Source: Diphasiastrum complanatum (taxonomy: Eukaryota > Streptophyta > Lycopodiopsida > Lycopodiales > Lycopodiaceae). From it: a stretch of DNA of 64,000 nucleotides. Position 1 is the first letter of the stretch. Every line of letters begins with the position of its first letter. Made by a program: the position numbers and the translations under genes. Location: NCBI GenBank assembly GCA_029204225.1, contig CM055099.1, positions 39,837,192-39,901,191 on the forward strand, written 5' to 3'. This document shows positions 11,990-23,325 of the stretch, piece by piece. The notes under the pieces are model-generated. The model ran no database searches and had not been told where the DNA came from. It saw only the letters and a program-made list of their open reading frames with translations.

Positions 11990-13410
11990 AGATTGGGCCG
12001 AACGCCGAGTGCATATTTTCCATGAATCTCACCGTATACCATCATTCCAACCTCGCTATATTAACGAAAGATGTTGCGGATAGGTGATGATAGGTCCGGT
12101 ATAGAGGGATCTGATCCTCGATTGCCATCAACTTGAAGCTTTTGTTTGGATTGATACAGAACTCTCCAAAACATTTATTCCACCTGGTATCTACCTTGGC
12201 AGTGGTAAGAAGAGTGTCCACATTATAATACGCTTCTAGAATAATGAGATCTGCAGAGTTAACCGCGTCGATCATGAACCAGTTGAGGGCCCTGGTGATT
12301 CGCCCATTGTTTCCAACCCTGTTCAGATTTTATTATTGGCCAATTCTAGGCCCTAATGCTTGGAGTCTTCAATGTCGTCCATGCTCTTCTCTTGGACATC
12401 GTATGCTATGTAGGACCTTCCCTAAATGCCACCGAAGCTTGGAGATATTTCTTGATCAGCTCAGGGCTGTGCATGACAGTCTTTTGCCAGTCTAATTGAG
12501 GATGCAGAAGGGTAATGAGGTTGGCCAATGTTAGCTTGAGGAGCTCTTCGAACTTGCCTAGCAATTTATAGCCACCTTCTGTCGTAACATTTGGATATTC
12601 CTTGATGAAGAGAGCCACCTATTCTGAATCAGATGCCATGAAGATCTTTTGGTACCAATGTTGATGTACGGCCATAGGTCCACCATGGGTGTCATCAGTA
12701 TGAGGGAGAATCGTGGAGGTGGATGGAAGATCAGTTTTGAGGGTTGATGAAATGATAGGTGGTGGAGAGGCAGCATGAGACGAGCTGGCATGAGGTGGTG
12801 CGAGGTAGAGAGGTGGCACGAGGAGGAGAGACTATCTCGAGCTCAGGCATGTTGGGGTCATGTTGGAGGTGGAGGTGGTGGTTTCGACTTGTGTGCGATG
12901 TACTGAAGATTCTCGTTGAAGGTGCGATCTCCGCCATTTTGGAGGTCAAAATGAGGGAATGTGAGTTGGAGTTGTTGGTAGTTGATGGTAGAAGTATATT
13001 CGATGAATGGAAAATTAGAGATGGTGCATGGATGGCGGATGGATGGATCTTGGACGATGGCATTATAGTGTGCCATGGTCGCATTATAGTAGATGATGAC
13101 AGTGGCAACGTTATAGTAGAGGATGGTATTGGTGGTAGTCGCAATAAAGGGTACAAAGCTTGTTATAGGTGAGGAAAAGGGCTTCTATGAGGACAGCGAC
13201 AACTGTGTGACAGTACTTGATGTGCTCTGCAAGAGCGTCTGATGGCTTCTCTAGTGATCCTGCAAGCTTATACTCTGGTGCATACCGTACCTGGATTTGT
13301 TGTGAAGGTGAAGGGATAAATGAGGGTGGAACGAAGAGAGGGGGTTCATGCATGTGGAACGAAGAGAGAGAGAGAGTTAATGCATGTGGTCTAGCTCCAA
13401 TTGAAAACAT
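11990..13410 (-). pseudogene. Remnant of an unrecognised retroelement-borne protein family
   Basis: Minus-strand blocks at 13111-13410, 12731-13156, 12619-12819, 12406-12618 and 12042-12275 are in different frames but look like one decayed protein. Two parts align with the protein encoded at 42.6-46.0 kb. One is LLHPQLDWQKTVMHSPEL with KKYLQAS (compare ALQPQPEWQSKVL with LQEYLRAP). The other is an INPN...EDQIPLYRTYHHLSATSF segment (compare INPN...EDHEMMARLYYRVAFMSS). The N-terminal part is Pro/Ser/His-rich. I do not recognise the family. It has no protease, RT or integrase motif. Confidence 0.5.
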
Positions 13411-13429
13411 TGATCATGAGAAAAATTGA

Positions 13430-14160
13430 TTATGGCACAAAGGCCAGCAACAAAATGGAACAGAGGACTCTCGAAAACATCACAAAAGTAGCCAAAGTCC
13501 TTTGTTGTGAGGCTATTTCCTACCCTATTCTCAACCCAAGATCCAAGCATACAAGCATCAAGGAGATGAGATTAGATGTCACGTGGAGGTTTGATCCCAT
13601 GAGAGCAATAGCATAAGTCAAAATCCAGTAGGCATTGATGATCCACAACTAATTCTAAGATCCATTAACACTATCCATCAACACTACAATCCTTAACACT
13701 AAACCCACAATGATGATAGCTTACCCTTCTTTCTCTCTCTTTCTCTCTCACAAAAAGTATAAGAAATAGCAAATCCAATAAGCATCAAATCCAAATATTA
13801 GCAACCACAAAGAAAGCATGAGAGATGGAGGAAAAGAGATAGAGAGCAAGGACATTCTATATCCATTCCATAGGAGGGCCAACATGCTTGTATTGAAATG
13901 AAGATAGAACATGTTTTAAAACTCGAGTTTGCACCTATTTATAGTATCCAATTATAACCTAATTCTCCACAAAATGGAGGGAACCCATTTAAAAAATGGT
14001 GGAAACCAGTTTAAATTTGAATTTGAACCAATTTTGGTGGGAACCCCTGTTTTATTTACTAACTTGACATTTAGGCCCTACGACATTAAAAGTCCTGCTA
14101 ACTTTCTAATTAGCAAATCTCTATGTGATCATCGGGTTGGACTTTAAGAAATTTGTTTGC
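13430..14160 (-). mobile_element. LTR-like segment with a canonical TATA box (minus)
   Basis: Minus-strand reading gives ATACTATAAATAGGTG (about 13933-13948 on the plus strand), a strong plant TATA box. Upstream is a block (GTCCAACCCGATGATCACATAG, read with gaps, then CTTTTAATGTC, GGCCTAAATGTCAAGTTAGT) shared with the Gypsy LTR at 48.7-48.85 kb. Downstream is a leader-like CT-rich stretch. The upper end abuts truncated RNase H at about 14,165-14,215. Exact ends are not visible. Confidence 0.5.
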
Positions 14161-14214
14161 GAGTTGCTGCACAGTTGAGGAAGGGGATATGTGGAGCCTC
14201 ATGATCCCACATTA

Positions 14215-15841
14215 TCCCGTGCTGAGTCGTGAAAGATAATCAGCATTTGTATGATATTTTCCTTGACGAAGCTCTACTTGATAAGTGAATTCCTGCAGAA
14301 GTAGAACCCATCGAGCAATTCATCCTAATAGATCTGGTTTATTTACAAGATACTTAAGAGCATAGTGATCAGCATGAAAAATAAATACATATCCCAGCGA
14401 ATAATGCCGAAATTTCTTAACAGTGAAAATCATGCCAAGTGCCTCCCTTTCTGTAGCTGAATAATTCTTCTCTGATGCACTGAGCTGTCGACTCACATAG
14501 TAAATGGGATGATCTTTCTTCTGGTCATCCTTCTGGTTTAGACAGATGCCACTAGCAAATGCAGAATCATCCACATAACTATGAAATAAAATAGCCCAGT
14601 TGGGTGGTCTCAGAATAGGAGCATTGATCAACCTTTGCTTAAATTCTTCGAATGTTTTCTGTTGTTCATTCATCCACAAGTATTCCACTTGTTTCTTCAG
14701 TAGATGTGTAAGAGAGGCAGCAATAGAAACATGATTTTGAATGAATCTCCGGTAATAGCCGACATGTCCTAAGAAAGCTCTTAGTTCACGTAAATTGGTT
14801 GGTATCTGGAGATTCTTTATAAGCTCGACTTTATCTTTGTCGACTTCTATTCCTCTGTTAAGATATTCTATGTCCAAGTAATATCCCTTCTTTCATACCG
14901 AAAAAACATTTCTCTGGATGAAGAGATAAGCAAGTATCTCAACACTGTTGCAATGTTGATTTTAGCTTCTGCAGGTGCGTCTTTATATCACTATATACAT
15001 AGAAATCATCAATAAATATTTTGAGAAAAGTTTTTAGGAAGGCAACGAATATTAACATCATGATTCGCTAAAAATTCGCTGGAGCATTACAATGACCAAA
15101 GGGCATTTTGTTGTAGGCATAAGTGCCCCAATCCATAGTGAATGTGGTCTTTGAACGATCCTCCTTCCGCACTCCAACCTGATTATAACCAGAAAAACCG
15201 TCACAGAAACTGTAACGCTCTTGACCAGCAACCTGATCTAAGATGGAATCAGTGAAGGACAGAGGATGATGATCCTTCCTTGTGGCAGCATTGAGTTTGC
15301 GAAAATCTTGGCATATTCGTATTTTGCCAGTCTTTTTCTTTGGGACGACAACAATGGGTGAAACCCATTCACTGCTTAAGACGAGATAGATTATACCTGC
15401 CTTAAGGTGTTTATTGAGTTCGTCCTTAACCATGAGAGAGTACTTAGGATTGAGACGATACTGTCTCTGTCGAACAGGTACAACATCTTCCTTAAGATCA
15501 ATACGGTGCTCTCCGAATTCTGTAGGTATACCCTTCAAATCGTCGAGCGACCAGACAAAAACATCTTGATACTCCTTCAATAGTTCAGTGAATTCCGCTA
15601 ACTCCGATTCTCCAAGTGACTTTGAAACATGCACAAATCTGCCAGGTGCAAGTTCAATTAGTTCAGTAAAATCTGGTAATATGATACCTTTTGTCATACT
15701 GGCCTTGGTATGGCCATGAATTTTGTGCATGGTTGACTCCATAGATGTTTTCTTGTTGTCAACTTGGTTCTTGTTACCAAATTCATGTTCAGATTTGTCA
15801 CTTGAATCATCAGACTCTTTCGAGTTTGTGTCTGCAACCAT
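14215..15841 (-). pseudogene. Gypsy C: reverse transcriptase and RNase H
   Basis: The block 15841-15068 has the N-terminal RT (SPIVVVPKKKTGKIR, CQDFRKLNAAT, CDGFSGYNQV, MPFGHCNAPANF). After a stop at the expected QRxM position, the catalytic segment is readable as FIDDFYVYS, the Gypsy F/Y-x-D-D box. The block 14877-14320 carries the thumb/connection (LRAFLGHVGYYRRFI) and RNase H (VDDSAFASG, YYVSRQLSASEKNYSATEREAL, FHADHYALKYL). RNase H runs on past a stop at 14320 to about 14215, and there is no integrase. Stops show that it is inactive. Confidence 0.85.
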
Positions 15842-16647
15842 GATTTCTTAATACGAAACATCCGCTTCAGTGTTGCAAGCATCGAAGAATTCTTCTTCGT
15901 CAGCATTCTCATAACATTCGAAATATTGAACTTCAATGTCAGATGCATTAGAGAAAACATTTAAGGGATAAGAAGATTCCTCTGATGTAAAACTGGTGTC
16001 AAACAAAGGCATTTCACCTTCATATTTGTCCCAACTCTAGGTGATTATTTGTTCTGTTGGCTTACCACGATTATTGGTCTCACCAGTCTGAAATCTTAGC
16101 TCTCTGGATTTCCAATGAACAGTTGCATTTGATTGATAAAGCAAGGTCGTCCAATCAGCACAGAATAAGATGACAAACTGAGTGGTTTGATAACTATGAA
16201 ATTCATTGTGAATGGCTTGGCTTGAATGTAAACAGTGACATCCTTCAGTTCTCCAACAGGTTTTTGTCGTGTCAAATCAGCTAACTTGATGTTTCGCTGT
16301 GTCGGTTGAATGTCAGTCAATCCCAAAGCATGAGCTGTATCTTCTGTTATTATGTTCACGCTGGAACCAGAGTCAGCTGGCACTTTTTCAATCAAGCATC
16401 CCGCAATGGTAATATCAATTTCAGGTGCACCGAGATTACCTAAATCAATAGACAGAACACCAACATCTGGCAAAGAATTTTTTTTTTTCGGTGCAGAAAG
16501 ACCTTTCAGTTGTTTTCTGTAATAAGTGTTATCTGCTAGCAGCTGCTCAAAAGTAATATTCGGATGAAGTGATCCAATATCAGTCACGATGTCATAGTCT
16601 TTTGTCTTCAATTTCAAGATTGGCTTATCTATAATAGCACTAGACAA
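15842..16647 (-). pseudogene. Gypsy C: aspartic protease and linker
   Basis: The 183-aa frame at 16096-16647 holds a retropepsin-like core with PADSGSSVNII (active site D-S-G) and a downstream hydrophobic strand (NFIVIKPLSLSSYSVLIGRP), as expected for a Gypsy protease. Downstream to 15842 is an acidic linker in two frames leading into RT. Several frame changes occur between protease and RT. Confidence 0.75.
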
Positions 16648-17815
16648 TTTTGTCTTTGTGATTTCGTCGTCCCCTTCCTCAAAGTGACCACCTTCTCTGC
16701 AGCAGCTAACTGAAGTTTAGCGTTGATAATTTCTTTCGCCTCTGATGAGATATCTTTTGCAAACAACTTCGCAGCATCGCGGTCATAGTCGGGGTCATCT
16801 TTGAGATCTTCTTTAGTCGTATATTTATTTGTCGTCTTGCTAGAAGATTTCTTCTTCGAGGATTTTCTGTGCTTCATCGAAGATTTTTGGTCAGGTTTCG
16901 AGGAGCTTTTGCTTCTCGTTGTGACTTTGAATAAGCTCTCCACGTCACTTGGCTAGGACTGATCTTCTGTCTTCACCAATTTTTCTTCAATAATTCAATT
17001 CTCTGCATAACAGCATCAGTCGAAGCTTTCGCTTTTGAGTCTGCAGCAGCTGCTGTTTCTACATACTGATACTTGGGTCGCGGCTTCTGTGGCTGAGGGC
17101 AGTCAAGATACTTGTGACCAGGCTCTCTGCAGTTCGAACATAACGGTACATAACCAATCGGCTTTCGCGGTTGAGGACAGTCAGGTGAAAAATGTCCTGG
17201 CTCTCCACAGTTATAGCAGTTTCCCGACACTGGTTTAGTCGCAGTTTGAGACTTCGCTGGTCCAACAAATTCAGGAGGATTATGTCTTCTTGGTGCAAAC
17301 TTGGGTCTGTCCTGCTGGGCTGATGCTGTAGTACCCTGAACATAGTTAGTAGTCGCATCATTTTGAAAAATAAAAAGTACCTCATGGGCAGGAACTTCAA
17401 TGTATTTGACATTCACAGTGGTGCAGTCTTCCTTGGTGTGTCCTGAAGTTCCACATTTCGTACACCACATTCCCGAGTTGGAAGAAGACGCTTTCGGTCT
17501 TTTATCTGCAATTTCAGAGATCTGCACTTTCAAGTCATTAAACTTTTTATTAAGGTCAGCCATATTACTCTTCCAAAGCTTTTCAACTTTAGAAGTTGAT
17601 GACTTCTCTTCGACAACTTTCGTGTCATCCTTTCGTTTGGATCGTCCTTTATTCTTTCTCTCTCCTTTGTCAGCTTCTGATTTTGATGAATTGTTCCTTT
17701 CAGATTCCGAACTTGAAGAACTGGTACTTGAATCAGAATCTAAATCATCATCGTTGTCACTAGAATCAGTCTTTGACTTTCGAGATTTCTTAGTTGATCG
17801 TCACTTTCATGCTAG
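16629..17815 (-). pseudogene. Gypsy C: nucleocapsid with three zinc knuckles
   Basis: An acidic/Ser-rich linker (17563-17815) opens into a 196-aa frame with three CCHC boxes in a row: CTKCGTSGHTKEDC, CYNCGEPGHFSPDC and CSNCREPGHKYLDC. These are RNA-binding nucleocapsid features. A Lys/Ser-rich segment in another frame (16629-16943) links it to protease. Three knuckles are more than the one or two usual in plant Gypsy gags. Confidence 0.8.
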
Positions 17816-17824
17816 TTTTGAGGT

Positions 17825-18480
17825 CTAAAAATTTTCGGCACTAGCTATTACTGTTGCTAAGGAGGTCATGTCCCCTTGTCTGCAATACCGATCAATCTTT
17901 GGTGGTAAACTAGCCAAAAACCATTCGATCTGCATATCAACGGGATATACACCGGTTAGTTTTCCTATGAGATTTTTAACCTTTTGTGTATATTTGCGAA
18001 GGGATTGTTTACTCTTCTTCTGAACATTGTTCATCTGAACATTGTTCAGACGCCCGAGAATTCTTGATTTGTAGTCGATTTCTCTAAACTGGTTCAGAAA
18101 TGCATCTTTCAGTAGGTACCAGGTTCCTACACGGCCTGGTTCAACTTGATTGTACCAGATGCGCGTCTGCTTTCTTAGCAGACCAGGGAAGATTCGTAGT
18201 TTATGTCAGTACCTTCGTTATTCGCATTAGCGATTGACTTGAATTGTGAGACATAGCTATCTACATCGTCAGAAGAAGTCCCTTTAAAATAATCGTATTT
18301 AATTTTTGATATAGAAGTGAAACGTGCAGCAGGGCCCTCCATACCAAAGCTAATTAGAAGTTCAAGTAACTGAGCAGTGATTTTGTCTAGATTTCTTTGA
18401 CTAGTATTCTCACTTTGTCTTCGTAAAAATTCCTCTCTAAGCTTACGATATCGTTCTAATCTGGATTCTCTATCTGACAT
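17825..18480 (-). pseudogene. Gypsy C: gag N-terminal and capsid region
   Basis: The minus-strand frame from 18480 begins MSDRESRLERYRKLREEF about 50 bp inside the PBS, the expected place for a gag start. It runs through YFKGTSSDDVDSYVSQFKSI to a stop at 18175. The capsid continues in another frame (17825-18034: KYTQKVKNLIG, IEWFLASLPPKIDRY), the usual Gypsy capsid C-terminal pattern. There are at least two lesions. Confidence 0.75.
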
Positions 18481-18530
18481 ACACTAGAGATGGAGATGGA
18501 TTTGTCAGATTTCTTATAACTTTTTTAAAC

Positions 18531-18550
18531 TATCCCCAGCAATGGCGCCA
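18531..18550 (-). promoter_or_regulatory. Primer-binding site of Gypsy C (TGGCGCC type)
   Basis: The minus strand reads TGGCGCCATTGCTGGGGATA, matching the TGGCGCCGTTGCCGGGGA-type PBS known from plant Ty3/Gypsy elements of the Tat/Athila group, with a few changes. It sits 50 bp before the gag start. It fixes the orientation of the element and the 3' end of its 5' LTR. Confidence 0.85.
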
Positions 18551-18555
18551 AAAAT

Positions 18556-19881
18556 TGGTATATGTCGTACTATACCAACATGGTTAATATAGATTTTATA
18601 GTAAATAATATCTTTCCCACAGAGGAAAGGGTTAGAAATTTATGTATTTGGTACAATTATGGCAAGTGGTTTCGAGTGTTATTCTGGTTGTCAACAGACA
18701 TTAAAAAGTAACCAGTATTACTTATGGTTTGGGAAATGTAATGTTAATAATTTCAGAACAACAATCTAGCCTTTATCAAATCGAATGAAACGCGTTCTAC
18801 AGATGAGATGTTATCAGAGTAGTACAACAGTACTACACTGGCTGATTAAGGTGTCAACAAGAGTCGAGAGTTGTTCGATGTATTTGCGATTGTGCAGACA
18901 ATTAATTAATCGCGTTCGTGAACTGTTCGTTTCTAGACAGAAGTCCTCAACAACTAAAGTCCAAATTAATGGTTAAAGAATACGAATGGTTTCAGAACAC
19001 GTTAGAAACTTATGTCAATGCCAATCAGGAAAACAAATCAAAGACTCAATTCTTCAGACAGGGACTATCATCTCATATGTATACATACAGCTTTATTCAA
19101 TGATCGTGCTAGACTGTACCAAAGATAGTCGTTATTTGAGTGCCGAAAAGAAAGAATTCGCAATAGACGAATAAGTTGGTTTTAAGACAGTTCTTTTAGA
19201 GCATGCTTTACGGATACACAGCAAACGACTATAATGCACTAGAGCATCTGTCTGATCATAGAGTAATTCATGTAATGTGTTAGAGATTGTTAGCAGACTC
19301 AAGATCACTCACACTCAACAGTGCAGAGAATAGAGATAAGAGAGAATAATTGGAGGGGAGAGAGCAAGGCCCCAACACTTACCTTCCAATACTCCAAGAG
19401 CCCTATGTTTAGCCAAGAGGCCCTCACAGAACTCTATTCACTTCTTCAATCTCTTACATATGCATAAACTCTTCTCTCTCGATGCTCAAGACTAAAGTGT
19501 GAGATCAATATATGTTCTACGGGACGATCAAGCACACCTCTAAAACAATAGGTGCATCGCTCCTGCAAAAGGGTCTAGTTAACAATTAGACTAAAAATAC
19601 ATTCAATCATACCATGAAAGGTATACTTAACTACGAGTTAAAGTTACTCTAGTTAAACATGTCTTTTCGTATCTAGTCATTTTGTGTGGATGACCTAGTA
19701 AAGGTTATCCAAAGTAATGTCTTTCTCATTAAAGGTCTTGCCCTTAATTACAAGGCAAGTACTTAGGAGATATATTCCCGAAAAATGACTTTAGGCCTCT
19801 TCATGAATTATACTTAACCAGCTCATATCTTCATTTTTGAGTATATCATGCCATATTTATGTTGATATTCAATTTTTAACA
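18556..19881 (-). mobile_element. Probable 5' LTR of Gypsy C
   Basis: The right end next to the PBS is clear (minus strand ...CATATACCA, then a short spacer and TGGCGCC). A polyadenylation-type AATAAAG lies at about 19094-19100. The outer end is set at a minus-strand TGTTAAAAATTG (19881), giving about 1.33 kb. An alternative start is TGTTGGGGCC at about 19377. The second LTR is missing, so the boundary cannot be confirmed. Confidence 0.45.
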
Positions 19882-19892
19882 ATAAAGTGGCA

Positions 19893-20189
19893 TCACAAGA
19901 GTAGATGAAGTTGAGTATCAAACCTAATCAAACCAGCCCATTTGAGTTCAAACCAAACCTCAATGAGCTCACCAATGAGATCTTCCTTTCCTTGAAAAAA
20001 TTGCCACTTGAGTTGCTCCATGTAGTCTTCTTCATCCAACCTTTTGCCATCTTGATCATGCATGAACACTCCACCACAATCATAGCATCCTTTGAGTTGA
20101 TGAATAGATGTAAGATCCATGCCTTGGATCTTCCCAAGAGTCACTCTTCCTTTTTCCTTTCCTTCACAAGACTCTCTCTTAATGATCAC
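19893..20189 (-). CDS. 98-aa ORF of unknown function in a small Copia
   Basis: A hydrophilic ORF with an acidic C-terminal half (KGCYDCGGVFMHDQDGKRL, then EEDYMEQLKWQFFQGKEDLIGELIEVW). No family recognised. It lies downstream, on the minus strand, of a leader that would join to the PBS and LTR at 47.26-47.93 kb once element E is removed. It may be the only coding piece of a small non-autonomous Copia, or a remnant. Confidence 0.3.
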   Translation of the reverse strand: MIIKRESCEGKEKGRVTLGKIQGMDLTSIHQLKGCYDCGGVFMHDQDGKRLDEEDYMEQLKWQFFQGKEDLIGELIEVWFELKWAGLIRFDTQLHLLL

Positions 20190-20517
20190 ACTACTTAAGG
20201 AGAAGGTTCATCCACTTAAGGAAAGTGTTCATCCACAAAGGAGACCACAAAAGTGGAGATTGTCAACAATACATTGAATAGAACATTGTTAGTATTGAAT
20301 ATGCACAAGCCTCACAATCAACAAATGATTAGGTGTTATGATTTGATCCAAAATAGCTTCTTCTCAGTCTCTGATCTTCAATAGACCTGAAATATGTTTT
20401 TTATCCACAAGTTCAACTCAACAAACAAAGGTTAGTAAGATTTGATCAACAATGCAATGCATAATCATGCTAGAACTTAATCAAACATCCAAATATCACC
20501 ATAAATGGAAATCTTAC
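20190..20517 (-). other. Leader of the small Copia that was the target of element E
   Basis: No gene. The last five bases (20513-20517) are CTTAC, the same as 47237-47241 on the far side of element E. On the minus strand the sequence would continue the leader that starts with the PBS at 47260-47272. Confidence 0.5.
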
Positions 20518-21081
20518 TGTTAGCCGATTCTCTAGTGTCGAGCCAAGCTGGAGACATAAGTTATCTCTCGCCCATGACCGAGGAGGTCTCAGAAGAAAGA
20601 GAGCAGAAGAAGCTGAGAGTCGAGCATGAGAGCTGAGGAAATACAGGCTAGGAAGATAGTGATTAACTATGTGAGCCTACATGGTGTATCCAAAAGAAGG
20701 AATGACCATGTAGGAGCTAGTAACACATAGTTGTAATAAATGTAGTCTCCCCTTAAACTAGTAAGAGTGAGCCACCTTTTGATGGTGACCTCTAGTGGAA
20801 GGGCAAATTCCACATGTAATTTCTAATTTAGTGGAATTGCCACATGGGCTCCACATGGGCAGCCTTCTTGCTTATTTAAGGGCCCCCCTCTCTTGTGAGG
20901 GAGCTTTTGATTGTATTTTCAAGTTCTCATGAGCTAATAAAGAGGATCCTCCACGAGTTCTTGAAGATCACTAAGCTCCTTGTTCATGGCAATGATCTTG
21001 AGTGATATTTCTATGAGCATGCTTGATTCCTTGCTTGTGGATTAACTAGGTTCTTGTTTCTTGTTCTTGCTTAGGTGTGGA
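20518..21081 (+). mobile_element. Element E 5' LTR, first half
   Basis: About 97% identical by eye to 46142-46701. It contains a TATA-like TATTTAAG (about 20874-20881) and AATAAAG (about 20938-20944). It ends with GTGGA at 21077-21081, where the small Copia LTR starts. The upstream flank is not purine-rich, as expected for a 5' LTR. Confidence 0.8.
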
Positions 21082-21592
21082 TGTGCAAAAAGTACAAAAA
21101 GGACCAAGAGTGGATCCTAATCTGATCCTCAAGAGGGATTGGTTGTCAGATTACTTGATTTATCAATCTACTTCAGATTAAGATCAATCTAGATCAATTC
21201 TAGACACAAAATCCTAACAAGGAAAATCATTAATTGAAGGTAAGTTTACTTTATGGTTTCACACGTGTGAAACATTGTCTGAGTACGGACTCCAACCTGA
21301 AAATCAAGTACACATTGATAGAACCTCAAAACAATCAAAACAAATGTAGACAAATGGAGAGAATCACTCAAAATTGCTTCCAAAACCAAGATTGGTGTCT
21401 CACATTGATTATGGCCAAATGTGGCTCTATATATACAATAAGTGAAGCTCGTTGTACTGATCATCCCTCTGATCTCACATGTGCGAAGGTGCTTTGTCAT
21501 ATGATGATTCATCATGCAAAACTGACACTTGGACAAAACCTTCTATTTTGAGCACTTTTGGTCTATTTTCCTTCTATATGGAGATCTACTTG
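21082..21592 (-). mobile_element. End part of the 3' LTR of the small Copia (minus)
   Basis: Inverted copy of 29518-30029, starting TGTGCAAAAAG, which is the complement of the LTR terminus TTTTTGCACA. It includes the TATATATA box and a TTCACACGTGTGAA palindrome (about 21258-21271). Homology stops near 21592. The remaining 5' part of this LTR is found at 31696-31805 in the opposite orientation. Confidence 0.8.
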
Positions 21593-21716
21593 TATTGAGA
21601 GGGCAAGCTAGAATCTTGATTTTGGTGAGGAGATTTGATCCCAAACTTGGTAGGGGTCCAAATCCATACTATCCACATGTGTGGGCACCTCTGAACCTGC
21701 ATTTAATGCATGGTAT
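21593..21716. other. Breakpoint sequence
   Basis: 124 bp between the small Copia LTR and the gag of E. It matches neither well. It contains CACATGTGTGG, like other LTRs here. It marks the left junction of the inversion inside E. Confidence 0.4.
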
Positions 21717-22033
21717 TCATTTTATCCAAAAAAAATTCAATTTGTCACATACTTTTTCGTCTTTTGTCATTTTGTTATTACTTAGTTTGACAAAAGGACT
21801 TTCTATCAAGCGAAAAGGCCTGAACCGTTTGATAAATGCCTCTTTCAAGAGTAACCAGTCACGTTTATCTTCACGATCAAGGTTAAAAAACCACTCTCGT
21901 GCACGATCGATCATGGTCATCGAGAAGAGCTGTCCCATGGCCTCTGGTGATGTCTCACCGTAGACGTCACAGGTGTTCTCAAAGACTTGGAAAAATCGCT
22001 GAGGATCAGTGTTACCATCGTACTTAGGTAAGT
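21717..22033 (-). pseudogene. Element E gag, capsid part after the TR-GAG insertion
   Basis: The minus frame reads LDLPKYDGNTDPQRFF, CDVYGETSPEAMGQLF, then AREWFFNLDREDKRDWLLLK and AFIKRFRP, a typical Retrotrans_gag/capsid pattern. The frame is interrupted at 22039 by the LTR of the gag-protease element. On the other side of the CTAGC duplication (27287) the same frame resumes. It ends at 21717, at the breakpoint. Confidence 0.75.
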
Positions 22034-22038
22034 CTAGC

Positions 22039-22958
22039 TGTTGCGCCGGCGCCTCAAAGGGCGCTGGGACTTGAGCGGTTTCCCCAACACGCGCTTAAGT
22101 CTAACATTCATCCATCATGCACTTACGTAAAAGCCAACTCAGAAACGTAACAAGCTTAACCATTCAGACTTAAGAAAACTGGAATCCCAACCAACCCGAA
22201 AGCCAACTCAGAATCCGTCCCCAAAAGGTAACCAAAGGCAGAGACAAGCCACACATGAAACCCAAGGCATAGTGGTCGCCAAACTGACCAATTGGCATAG
22301 CGACAAGCCCAATGTCGATGACAGGGACCCTTAGGTGCCAGCGACGCAAAAAGGTTGTAGTAAGGGTCCTTCCACTTGGACCAGTCCCGGAGGTGAAACC
22401 GAAATGGTAATCATCCCCAAGGATCAACTTTATTAGATTTGGAAGAGGTTACATTCATACATAGACTGACCGGTCTCGGGGCCACCAACACGTGCTGGGC
22501 ATTGTGCTTGGCTCGTGCTGGTAGAGGGAGCTGAGACCTGGCGACTGGATTCTTGGCGCTGGTTGAGTTGCCCAAGTTTCTGTCTGCCGGACTCCCCCTA
22601 TAGTTCTGTTGTGATTCGGCGCACCCCCTCTGGTTTGAAACATAGTGCTTTCTGGTAAAGCACGCTTTTTAGGATTTAGTTTTTATTTTGCTGATTAAGC
22701 CTGGCAAGCCTGGCAGAATCAGTCTGGCTCCCGGACATGGGTCCCGGGAGCCATCTCGGCGGCCGAATCAACTTGCTTTTCTGACTAGGCCATGATTCGA
22801 GCTCCAGAGCTAGCTCATGACTTTGTGACTACTTGACTGGCTCACCACAGGTCGGAGGCTCAGTCCTTGACGTTCTAACTTGCTCTGGGACCATAGAGAG
22901 TGTCACCCCTTTGAGTCTTACAGGGCACGCTGGGTGCACCCGAGTCAGCTTTACAACA
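22039..22958 (-). mobile_element. 3' LTR of the TR-GAG element
   Basis: Minus strand TGTTGTAAAGC ... GGCGCAACA, 920 bp. It holds a promoter-like ACTATAGGGGG (about 22598-22608) and AATAAAG (about 22432-22438). It differs from the 5' LTR at around 35-40 sites, mostly transitions. That points to an old insertion rich in C-to-T changes. Confidence 0.9.
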
Positions 22959-23325
22959 TCCTCCCCTCGTTTGAGAAAGCTGATGTCCTCATCAGGGCCA
23001 AACTAGAACCTAAGACTCATGGCACGGGCTTAATTCACTGGCTAGACTTTAGTCACATATACAAGGGCACGAGCTTGATTCACCAGCCAAAGGAAACCAA
23101 CTGTAAAGCGGAGTAATGATATTGTGTTTTACACCCAGCACAAGAAAAGTGTGGATCTAGTTCACTTACGTAAAACCTATGTGAAGCTGCTGCACTTAGA
23201 CATTAGACTAAAGCCCACTCCTCGATGAGAAATGCGGCTTCCTTTATTAACATGAAAGAAAAAGGTACTTACGGCTCCCTTAAGCCTCAGATATGTCGTT
23301 TTCGTCGCACATCTGGATGAGTCCC
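22959..23325 (-). other. 3' untranslated region and polypurine tract of TR-GAG
   Basis: The minus strand ends CGAGGGGAGGA (22959-22969) directly before the LTR, a good polypurine tract. A motif GGTTTTACGTAAGTG ... CACACTTTTC lies at 23144-23177 and recurs in the same place in three other elements of the window (see findings). No coding frame. Confidence 0.75.

Noticed and set aside
12759-13172. 137-aa plus-strand ORF
   Set aside because: It is antisense to the minus-strand remnant that has a recognisable relative at 42.6-46 kb; no features of its own.
21234-21963. 105-aa and 144-aa plus-strand ORFs
   Set aside because: They lie in the LTR of the small Copia and antisense to the gag of element E.
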